This document shows positions 1-6,633 of a stretch of 64,000 nt of DNA, piece by piece. The stretch's first letter is position 1, and every line of letters starts with the position of its first letter. This DNA is from Halohasta salina (GTDB taxonomy: Archaea; Halobacteriota; Halobacteria; Halobacteriales; Haloferacaceae), in assembly GCF_024178165.1 (NCBI RefSeq), contig NZ_JAMZIE010000003.1, positions 310,001 through 374,000 of the forward strand, in the 5' to 3' direction. The position numbers were made by a program, and so were the translations under genes. The notes under the pieces are model-generated. The model worked only from the letters and a program-made list of their open reading frames with translations. It was not told the origin of the DNA and made no database searches.

Positions 1-127
1 GATGTTCCGGGCGCTGGTGACCGCCCGGCATCGCGCCAAACAGCTGACCGACGATCGGCTCCATTCGGTGATCGCCGCCCGGCGGACCGAGCCGACGCCG
101 CTGATCGAACGGGGAGCGGAGCTATGA
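1..127 (+). CDS. 3' end of an unidentified upstream gene (partial)
   Basis: An open frame runs from the window edge (frame starting at base 2) to a TGA at 125-127, giving 41 visible residues that end in ERGAEL. The stop overlaps the start of the following GtrA-type gene as ATGA, so the two genes are very likely co-transcribed and translationally coupled. Too little is visible to name a family. GtrA proteins often sit beside family-2 glycosyltransferases or other surface-glycan enzymes, so a glycan-related enzyme is a reasonable guess only. Confidence 0.5.
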   Translation, partial: MFRALVTARHRAKQLTDDRLHSVIAARRTEPTPLIERGAEL

Positions 128-630
128 CCGCCCGCGACCGCTTCTCACGGTGGGTTCCCGACCGGCTGGCACCGTTGGTCTCGGGCGCGCAGTTCGGCCA
201 GTTCCTCTCGGTCGGCGCGGTCGGCGCGGTCGCCGACACGGCGGTGTTGACCGCGTCGACGCTGCTGATCGGGGTCCCCGAGCTATGGGGAAAGGCCGCC
301 GGGATCGAGGTCGCTGTCGTCCTCATGTTTCTGCTCAATGAGCGGTGGACGTTCACCGACCACGGGGCCGGCGGTTGGCGGCCGCTGCTCGCACGACTCG
401 GGAAATCCCACCTCGTCCGCTCGGGTGGTGTTGCCGTCCAGCTTGCCGTTTTCTGGGCACTGACCGGCCCCTTCTCCCTCCAGTTCCGGCTCGGTGGCAC
501 CGATCTCTGGTTCCTCGTTGCCAGCCTCGTCTCAATCGGCGTCGCCACTCTAATTAACTACGTCTTCGAGGGGCTGTTCACATGGGAACTCGACGACGCC
601 ACCACGAACGAGGGGGTCTCGGCCGACTGA
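124..630 (+). CDS. GtrA family membrane protein
   Basis: A 168-residue protein with four predicted membrane segments (about residues 24-49, 58-73, 102-116 and 131-152). The family hallmarks are visible: LNERWTF after the second helix and INYVF followed by FTW after the fourth. GtrA-like proteins are thought to help flip or transfer polyprenyl-linked sugars across the membrane during surface polysaccharide or glycoprotein assembly. It overlaps the upstream gene by four bases (ATGA). The C-terminal tail is short, polar and acidic, as usual for haloarchaea. The family is clear; the substrate cannot be told from sequence. Confidence 0.85.
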   Translation: MTARDRFSRWVPDRLAPLVSGAQFGQFLSVGAVGAVADTAVLTASTLLIGVPELWGKAAGIEVAVVLMFLLNERWTFTDHGAGGWRPLLARLGKSHLVRSGGVAVQLAVFWALTGPFSLQFRLGGTDLWFLVASLVSIGVATLINYVFEGLFTWELDDATTNEGVSAD

Positions 631-805
631 TCCAGCTCCGAGACGGCATCACCGATTGGTCGGCGTCGACCGCTGGAGGTCAGTATGGTGGCCGCTGCCA
701 CGCTGTCTGGGTTTCCGGCGGCACGACTGCTCGGGGATCGACGTCGGTTGACCGCCGCGATCACCGCGGTCGACCACACGTCCCTTGGGCGGTTGTGCCA
801 CGGGC

Positions 806-1225
806 TCAGATCTCCCCGGCGAGGTAGGCCTCCCGCGTGCGGGCGTCCGAATACAGATCTGCCACGAGGTGTGTGTACACCGTCACCGCCATCGCGATGG
901 CCCAGTACCGGTCGACTGCCCACAGTGTGCCGACGAGCGCCCCGCCGATCAACACGTGGCTCAGCAGCCGCTGGTCGCGCCAGAGATCGCCCGAATCGAA
1001 GATGTTCGCCTGGCCGCCCACGACCAGCGAGGGCTCAGCCAGACACCGCCGGACGTTGAGCCAGTCGCCGCGGTTGAGCCGCGCGACGACGAAGTGGTCG
1101 ACGTCGATCCCGACACCGACGGCGACCATCGCCATCCAGATCCACGGCCCCTCGCCGGGTGGGGCAGCCGCCGCAACCGGTAGTCCGACGAGCGCCGACA
1201 GCAGTGCGTGGTGTTTCGAGTACAT
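806..1225 (-). CDS. YdjM/DUF457-like small membrane protein
   Basis: A 139-residue protein with about four hydrophobic segments. It starts MYSKHHALLSAL and carries conserved polar motifs inside or next to membrane segments: IDVDHF near residue 40, SHVLIGG near 90 and THLVADL near 120. This pattern of His/Asp at membrane borders is typical of the YdjM/DUF457 family, often called membrane-bound metal-dependent hydrolases, though no activity is firmly established. It is transcribed toward the GtrA gene; 631-805 between them has no convincing gene. The call is by motif pattern, not by a close homologue that I can name. Confidence 0.6.
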   Translation of the reverse strand: MYSKHHALLSALVGLPVAAAAPPGEGPWIWMAMVAVGVGIDVDHFVVARLNRGDWLNVRRCLAEPSLVVGGQANIFDSGDLWRDQRLLSHVLIGGALVGTLWAVDRYWAIAMAVTVYTHLVADLYSDARTREAYLAGEI

Positions 1226-1327
1226 CGGTTAGGCCCCGGCTCCTCGTTTCGTCCGACTGAACCCCCGGCGAACTGGCCGCCATCCCCCGATCGGGGAGCG
1301 ACCGCACGCTGCGTGATCCGGCGGCGC

Positions 1328-2155
1328 TCATCGGAACTGCACGTCGACGTGCGATTCCGGCAGGCTGGCCCGGTCGGCCGCGAGGTCGACGACGACCCGG
1401 GTATCGGTACGCAGCGTCTCGTTGACATTGAACCCGTCGGCGGCGAGCTGCCGCGCCCAGCCGTCGGCTCGCGGCGATTCGATCTGCAGCCGGAGATCAT
1501 CGCCCGCAACTGTACTGTTGAACACCGACTTCTTGATCCCGCGGGGGTCCCGTTCGCCGACGACGAGGACGGTCCGGTCGCCGCCGACGGCGGTCGTCTC
1601 GCCGCCCGGGTGGGTGGCGACCACCGGTACCACCGCTCGATCGTCGCTCGCAACGAACGGCGTCGACGAACGGGCGATGCTCCGACCGTCGTCGCTCCGG
1701 AAGACGACGCCGGCCTCGTAGACGACCCGGCTGCGGTCGCTCCGGTAGACCAGCGGCTCGAAGGAGACGTTGGTCTGGCGGTCGTTTACGAAGCCGCCGC
1801 CGTCCCACTGGCCGAGCGTGATCCGGACCGAATCGCCGGTGCCGAGGGTGCCGCTGGCCAGCCGGACTTCGGTCGCCCGGCTGGGGTCCTCGTAGCGCCG
1901 GAGGTCCGCGAAGTTGTCCCGGAGGACATCGAGGGCCCGCTCGACGTTGGTGACCTCCTCGGCGGCCTGTCGGTCCTCCAGCCCGGTGAAGCCGACGACG
2001 CTCACCGTCGAGATCGTCAGGATGACGAGCGAAAACACGAGGATGTAGCCCAGCGTCTCGCTGACCGCCCGCTGGTCGACGCCGAACCGGCGATCGGGTG
2101 GCGCTGTGCCGCCGGTCAACCGGCCGGCGGTGGTCGACCGTATCCGGTCAGTCAT
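1328..2155 (-). CDS. pilin-like protein, DUF7289-type (last gene of pil operon)
   Basis: A 275-residue protein with an N-terminal polar stretch, then RAVSETLGYI followed by a single hydrophobic helix (about residues 28-52). This is the class III (prepilin-type) signal layout, with the processing site just before the helix. The rest is a soluble, probably extracellular, beta-rich domain. It is the distal gene of the reverse-strand operon that begins with the PilB-type ATPase, and overlaps the preceding gene by eight bases. It resembles the haloarchaeal family labelled DUF7289. It is probably a minor pilin or pseudopilin; the exact role is unknown. Confidence 0.75.
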   Translation of the reverse strand: MTDRIRSTTAGRLTGGTAPPDRRFGVDQRAVSETLGYILVFSLVILTISTVSVVGFTGLEDRQAAEEVTNVERALDVLRDNFADLRRYEDPSRATEVRLASGTLGTGDSVRITLGQWDGGGFVNDRQTNVSFEPLVYRSDRSRVVYEAGVVFRSDDGRSIARSSTPFVASDDRAVVPVVATHPGGETTAVGGDRTVLVVGERDPRGIKKSVFNSTVAGDDLRLQIESPRADGWARQLAADGFNVNETLRTDTRVVVDLAADRASLPESHVDVQFR

Positions 2156-2621
2156 TGGTCACCTCCAGCCGGTCGGCCGTCGGGTCGTACTCGATCCGGA
2201 GCCGGCCGCCGCTGACGTTGGTCGGCTCGACCGGCACCCGCGTGGCGGCGTAGTCGACGGTCACCTCGACATCGGGGTTCGACCGGCGGAGCGTGATCGT
2301 CCCGTCGTCGACGGCGATCCGGTAGCCCGACCCGGCGACCCGCCGGGGGAGGTCGACGGTGTGGCCGACCGTCGGAGTGGTCCCGGTCGCGGCGGCGTCC
2401 TCGCGGGCGATCTGCGCCAGTCGGTCGGTCGAGCCGATCGCCGCGGCCAGTTGGTCGCCGACGACGGTCAACTGGTCGTCGGCGACCTGGCCCGACCGGC
2501 TCTCCATCAGCCCGCTTGCGCCCGCCAGCAGCGCCCCCATCAACAGCATGGCGACCCCCAGCATGAGCACGTAGCCGACGGTCACCGACACCGCCCGTCG
2601 GTCGACCCCAAACCGAGTCAT
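2148..2621 (-). CDS. pilin-like protein, DUF7266-type
   Basis: A 157-residue protein starting MTRFGVDRRAVSVTVGY, then a hydrophobic helix (about residues 14-36) and a small globular domain. The RRAVS-x-T-x-GY segment matches a class III signal peptide and closely parallels the RAVSETLGY of the following gene, so the two are likely processed by the same prepilin peptidase (PibD type, not in this window). Its start overlaps the previous gene by four bases (ATGA) and its end overlaps the next by eight. It resembles the haloarchaeal DUF7266 family. Likely a minor pilin or pseudopilin of the adjacent PilB/PilC machine. Confidence 0.75.
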   Translation of the reverse strand: MTRFGVDRRAVSVTVGYVLMLGVAMLLMGALLAGASGLMESRSGQVADDQLTVVGDQLAAAIGSTDRLAQIAREDAAATGTTPTVGHTVDLPRRVAGSGYRIAVDDGTITLRRSNPDVEVTVDYAATRVPVEPTNVSGGRLRIEYDPTADRLEVTND

Positions 2622-3511
2622 CGCGGCTCACCCGGTGCGACCCGCACCGTCGTCTCGAAGTCGACCTCGGGCGTCCGGTAGACCAGATCGATGGTCGCCG
2701 CGAAGACGACTGCCTCGGTGTCGACGGCCGCGTCCACGCTGTCGTACCCTCGGACGGTCGCCGCGAACGTGCCGTCGGCTGTCCCGCCGTTGACGATCCG
2801 AACGTCCTCGACGGTCGCTTCGGGCCACAGCCCCCGGTAGCAGTCGACTGTCGCGCTCCCGGCCGACAGTTGGTCGCCGGTGAAGTCGACCGTGGTCGGA
2901 TCGCTCTCCGGGATCGAACACTGCCGGCTGGGGCTGTGGGTCTCGTTGGCCGCGTCGACGACGACCGCACCGCCCTCTTCATAGACGTACCGGGTTTCGT
3001 TGCCTCCGGCGGTGACAAACCGGACGCCGAGGGCGTCGGCTTCGACGTCGGTCGGATCGGTTGGAAGCGAGCCGGCAGTGAGCGTGACGTTCCGGGCTTC
3101 GTCGACCCCTTCGACGACCGCCCAGTCGTTGCCGGTATCGAGGCTGTCGGCGGTGAGTCGTCGACCGTCGGTCGTCCCATTGAACGAGACGTTAGCAATG
3201 ACGCCCGCCCGCGCCTGCTGGCGGTCGACGAGCGGGCCCGTCGCGTTGATTCCGTCGGCGACGGCTGCGGGGTCGCCGCCGCCGCGGTTTTCGGTCCTGA
3301 TGAGGTCGGCAACGCCGTCGACGGCCTGCCCACGGAACGCGATGGCATCGCGGCTGTCGGCGGCGGTCTCGCGGGTGGCGACGTTCTCGGTGTAGACGGC
3401 GGCGTTCAACAGCAACGCGACCGTCAGCAGGATCACCGCCAGCGCCAGCGCCGTGATCAGCAGTAGCTGGCCGCGGTCGTCGCAGCCGAGCCGGTCGGTT
3501 ACATCCGCCAT
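2618..3511 (-). CDS. pilin-operon secreted/membrane protein, DUF7261-type
   Basis: A 297-residue protein. I place the start at the ATG at 3511, because the protein then begins MADVTDRLGCDDRGQ followed at once by a long hydrophobic helix (about residues 16-38), as in its operon partners; the open frame extends further upstream but only inside the preceding gene. This start overlaps the preceding stop by 13 bases. After the helix comes an extracellular-type domain with several Asn-X-Thr/Ser sites and two Cys. The RGQ sequence before the helix matches the other two non-canonical signal-like proteins of the operon. It resembles DUF7261. Probably a structural or assembly component of the pilus. 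Confidence 0.75.
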   Translation of the reverse strand: MADVTDRLGCDDRGQLLLITALALAVILLTVALLLNAAVYTENVATRETAADSRDAIAFRGQAVDGVADLIRTENRGGGDPAAVADGINATGPLVDRQQARAGVIANVSFNGTTDGRRLTADSLDTGNDWAVVEGVDEARNVTLTAGSLPTDPTDVEADALGVRFVTAGGNETRYVYEEGGAVVVDAANETHSPSRQCSIPESDPTTVDFTGDQLSAGSATVDCYRGLWPEATVEDVRIVNGGTADGTFAATVRGYDSVDAAVDTEAVVFAATIDLVYRTPEVDFETTVRVAPGEPR

Positions 3512-4092
3512 GTGGTGATGCGCACCTCCACCCGGTTGTAGAGTTGGCCGTCGTCGACGCTCGACGCGTAGAACGGCTCGGTCTCCAGCCGGCAATCACT
3601 GGTACAGTCGCCGGTGAGCCGGCTCTCGTTGGTGAGCGTGATCGTCCGGCTGGCGGTCACCGCGTTGTCGCTGGGCTGGCCCAGACTCACCAGCGGGTCG
3701 GTGCTCACGGCCGTCGCATTCGCATCGAAGTACCGCACCCGCACGTTGTAGGCGATCCGGCGCTCGGCGAGCGTCTCGTTGAGGGCGGCCAGAAACGCGG
3801 TCTGTGAGCCCGCCCGCTGGTAGTAGCCGGTCTCGCCGCTGTCCTGAAACGCCCCTCGGGAGGCGTTCCAGTAGAGCACCGTCTCCTGCAGCGAACCGTC
3901 GTCGGCCGCCGTCGACAACAACCCATCCGCAAGCGCCCGCTGTTGGTTCTCGATGTGCTGGTTCGAGGTGCTGGCCGACAGCGGCGTCACCGCCGTCGCC
4001 TGCATGGCGAACAGCAGCGCACTGAGCAACAGCAGTGCGGCGATAAACGCCTCGACGGTGTGGGCCTGTCCCCGGTCGACATCTCGGTTCAT
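3499..4092 (-). CDS. pilin-operon secreted/membrane protein, DUF7288-type
   Basis: A 197-residue protein starting MNRDVDRGQAHTVEAF, with a hydrophobic helix at about residues 14-33 and an extracellular-type domain behind it that has four Asn-X-Ser/Thr sequons and a closely spaced Cys pair (GDCTSDC). The helix sits at the N-terminus with one or two charged residues and RGQ before it and a Glu inside the first turn, the layout of prepilin-like signals, but without the RAVS consensus of haloarchaeal pilins. It lies one base downstream of the preceding gene. It resembles DUF7288. A minor pilin or pseudopilin is the best guess. Confidence 0.75.
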   Translation of the reverse strand: MNRDVDRGQAHTVEAFIAALLLLSALLFAMQATAVTPLSASTSNQHIENQQRALADGLLSTAADDGSLQETVLYWNASRGAFQDSGETGYYQRAGSQTAFLAALNETLAERRIAYNVRVRYFDANATAVSTDPLVSLGQPSDNAVTASRTITLTNESRLTGDCTSDCRLETEPFYASSVDDGQLYNRVEVRITTWRM

Positions 4093-4093
4093 G

Positions 4094-4606
4094 TTACCAC
4101 ACCTTCACCACCAGTCGGTACTGGCTGTCCTCGATCGAGACGATCCGGCTCGATACCGTGACGTCGGTCGGCGTCGACCCACCGGCCTCCCGCGTCAGCG
4201 GCCCATCGAACGCCACCGAATCGAGGTCGCTGCCGTCGACCGGGGGGCCGGTCCGCGGTGGGTCCGCGGGGTGGCGGAGCGTCACGTTGACCTCCCGGTC
4301 GCCGATCCCCAGCAGTTCGGTCGCCGGTGTGGCGGCGTCGAACCCGCAGTCAGCGCCGCTGACGTTCGTCGCGTTCATGAAGGCGGCCGTACAGGCCGGC
4401 GACAGGGTGCCGGGGGCCGCGGGGTCCGCCGCCAGCAGCGACCCCGAAAGGTGGTCGACCGCCCGGTCGGCGACGACCGGCGTGCTGCTGGCGGCCCCCG
4501 AAAACGGCTCGAAGATCGCGGGGACGAACGCGAAGACGACGCCGACGGCGATGATGAACACGCCCGCGCCGACCCCGAAATCGATCACCGTCTGGGCACG
4601 GTTCAT
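4094..4606 (-). CDS. pilin-operon secreted/membrane protein, DUF7287-type
   Basis: A 170-residue protein that starts MNRAQTVIDF and goes straight into a hydrophobic helix (about residues 10-32), followed by a small beta-rich domain with two Cys and a conserved-looking C-terminal strand ending RLVVKVW. Its start overlaps the PilC-type gene by four bases. The RAQ before the helix and Asp in the first turn mirror its two neighbours. It resembles DUF7287. In the operon it is the first of five single-helix proteins after the motor genes, so a pilin-like role is inferred from position and layout. Confidence 0.75.
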   Translation of the reverse strand: MNRAQTVIDFGVGAGVFIIAVGVVFAFVPAIFEPFSGAASSTPVVADRAVDHLSGSLLAADPAAPGTLSPACTAAFMNATNVSGADCGFDAATPATELLGIGDREVNVTLRHPADPPRTGPPVDGSDLDSVAFDGPLTREAGGSTPTDVTVSSRIVSIEDSQYRLVVKVW

Positions 4607-6633
4607 CCGACCACCACCCAGACCCCGAGGGCGATCGTCAGCAGGCCGACGACGAACTTCACGCCCGACAGCAGTTTCGCCGTCCGGATGTAGCCGGCGA
4701 TCAGCCCCGCCAACACCGCTTGGATCGTCACCGCGTGGAAGAACAGGAGCGAGAGGAGGTCGGCGTCGACGCCCTCGGCGAACTCCTGGCCGCCGCTGGC
4801 TTGGCCGCCGCCGCCCGAGGCCTGCTCGGTGAGGCCGGCCATCACGTCGATGAACTGGGTCTGGAGGATCGCCATCACCGCCAACAGCGTGAGGTAGGTC
4901 ATCAGGATGATCGCGACCTGCATTCGGGTCCGCGAGCGCCGCTCGCGGGCGATATCGTCGGCGTTCTCGCTGGCCTGGGCCGCCGTTCGAAGCACGTCGG
5001 TGATCTCACTGGAGGCCTCTTGGGCTTCGGTGATGAGCTTGATCGTCCGGGCCAGTCGGGGAAGGTGGTACTTGTTGTTGAACTCGACGAACGCCGCCCG
5101 GAGGCTCACCCCGTAGTTCACCTTGGCGTACATCACCTCGAACTCCTCGGCCAGCCGGCCGCTGGAGGTCTCGGCGACGGTCATAATGGATTCAAGGAGC
5201 GTCTGGCCGGTATCGTTGGCGCTCGATAGCTTCCGAAGGGTCTCCGAGAGCTTGCTCGTGATGGCGTTCCGCGAGTAGACGTTCCACTCGTAGAACGCAC
5301 CCAGCGGAACGAACACCAGATACGCCGGCAGGTAGATCCAGACGAAGGTGCTCCAGACGGGCCGGTTGATCCACGCCGGAATCGTCACCGGGGCCCGGCC
5401 GGTGCCGACGGCCACCCCGACTGCGAAAAGCGCCGCCGGCACCGTCAGCGCCAGTGTGAACAGCGGTCGGTCGCGGAAAAACAGGTGCGGAGCCTGAACC
5501 ACCTGTTTGAGCCGGTAGTCGCGCTCGGCGGCCCTGATCCGGTCGAACACCCGGAACCGGCCGACGAACCCCTCGACGATCCCCATGTGGGTCAGCCCGT
5601 CGTTGGTTGAGGCTGCCAGCCGGTCGCTGCCGGTCTGCGGTCGGAGGTAGCCGTCGCCGGGGTCGTCCTGTTTGACCGTCGAGACGAGGACGAGAAACGC
5701 CGCCCCGATCAGCGGGATCAGCGCGTAGACGGTGCCGTACAGCAGGCGCTCGTCGGCGTTGCCCAGCATGCTCATGATGACCAGAATGATCACGAGCAGC
5801 AGGGGAAACAGCGAGAGGGTCATATACATCTCGCCGAACAGTTCCAGGGTCTCTAAGGTCATCTCCTGTTGCTGTTTGGCCGTCCGCATGTGGGCGTCCT
5901 TCTTGTCCTTGAGGAACGACTCCATGTCGCCGCCGCTGTTGACGATCGACAGCATGTCGGTGAGGAACTGCGCCAGCGGATCGCTCGGCGTCTCCAGGGA
6001 CTGTTTGCGGATCGCGTTGCGGTAGTCCGTCCCGAAGTACTCCGTCTCGTTGACGATGCTCTGGAACTCCCGAGCCACCTCGCCGTAGGTGTCCTCGGCG
6101 GCGGCCATCGCCCGGAGGATCTCCAACTGATTGAGTCCACCGACCGACAGCGCGTACATAAACGAGATCGAATCCGGCAGCAGGATGTTGATGTTCCGTT
6201 TGCGCTCGCCCGCGCGCATGTACGGCAACCCGACCAGCCCGCCGAATCCGAGGCTGAAACCGACGCTCCCGAAGACGATCCCCGCCAACCCGACGGTCAC
6301 CGGGACGACAAGCGCCCGGAGCAACTCGGCGACCGCCGGCGAGGAGACCGGAATCCCGAGGCTCAGCCCCGAGGGGTCGACCAGTCCGAAGGCGAAGAGC
6401 CCGTAGCCCAGCAGCGTCCCGACGAGCCACAACACCCCACCGACGATGACGCCGACCCCCAGCGCCCGCGAGAGGTAGTGTTCGACTGTATCGCCCATCC
6501 GGGCCTCGGTGAGTTTGGTTTCGAGGTCGCCGGCGAAGTCGCTGTTCTCGCCAAACAGCAGCCGGTAGAGGGGGTAGAAGGCGTCGGCGAGCGGGTCGGT
6601 CTCCTGCTGCGGCCCGCCGGTTTCGAGGCTCAT
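4603..6633 (-). CDS. pilC3: type IV pilus platform protein, PilC/TadC family
   Basis: A 676-residue polytopic membrane protein with two copies of the type II secretion system F domain (cytoplasmic helical bundles at about residues 165-270 and 450-570), separated and followed by groups of hydrophobic helices; the last helices reach the C-terminus. The second copy has the typical LRTAAQASENAD and MYAKVNYG stretches. In archaeal pili this protein anchors the ATPase to the membrane and the growing filament. It begins one base after the stop of the PilB-type gene. By operon content it corresponds to the PilB3/PilC3 type of Haloferax; the number in the symbol is by analogy. Confidence 0.88.
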   Translation of the reverse strand: MSLETGGPQQETDPLADAFYPLYRLLFGENSDFAGDLETKLTEARMGDTVEHYLSRALGVGVIVGGVLWLVGTLLGYGLFAFGLVDPSGLSLGIPVSSPAVAELLRALVVPVTVGLAGIVFGSVGFSLGFGGLVGLPYMRAGERKRNINILLPDSISFMYALSVGGLNQLEILRAMAAAEDTYGEVAREFQSIVNETEYFGTDYRNAIRKQSLETPSDPLAQFLTDMLSIVNSGGDMESFLKDKKDAHMRTAKQQQEMTLETLELFGEMYMTLSLFPLLLVIILVIMSMLGNADERLLYGTVYALIPLIGAAFLVLVSTVKQDDPGDGYLRPQTGSDRLAASTNDGLTHMGIVEGFVGRFRVFDRIRAAERDYRLKQVVQAPHLFFRDRPLFTLALTVPAALFAVGVAVGTGRAPVTIPAWINRPVWSTFVWIYLPAYLVFVPLGAFYEWNVYSRNAITSKLSETLRKLSSANDTGQTLLESIMTVAETSSGRLAEEFEVMYAKVNYGVSLRAAFVEFNNKYHLPRLARTIKLITEAQEASSEITDVLRTAAQASENADDIARERRSRTRMQVAIILMTYLTLLAVMAILQTQFIDVMAGLTEQASGGGGQASGGQEFAEGVDADLLSLLFFHAVTIQAVLAGLIAGYIRTAKLLSGVKFVVGLLTIALGVWVVVG

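Noticed and set aside
631-805. Possible small gene between gtrA and the YdjM-like gene
   Set aside because: Open frames exist on both strands but are Arg-rich, extend into the neighbouring genes as shadows, and have no start signal.
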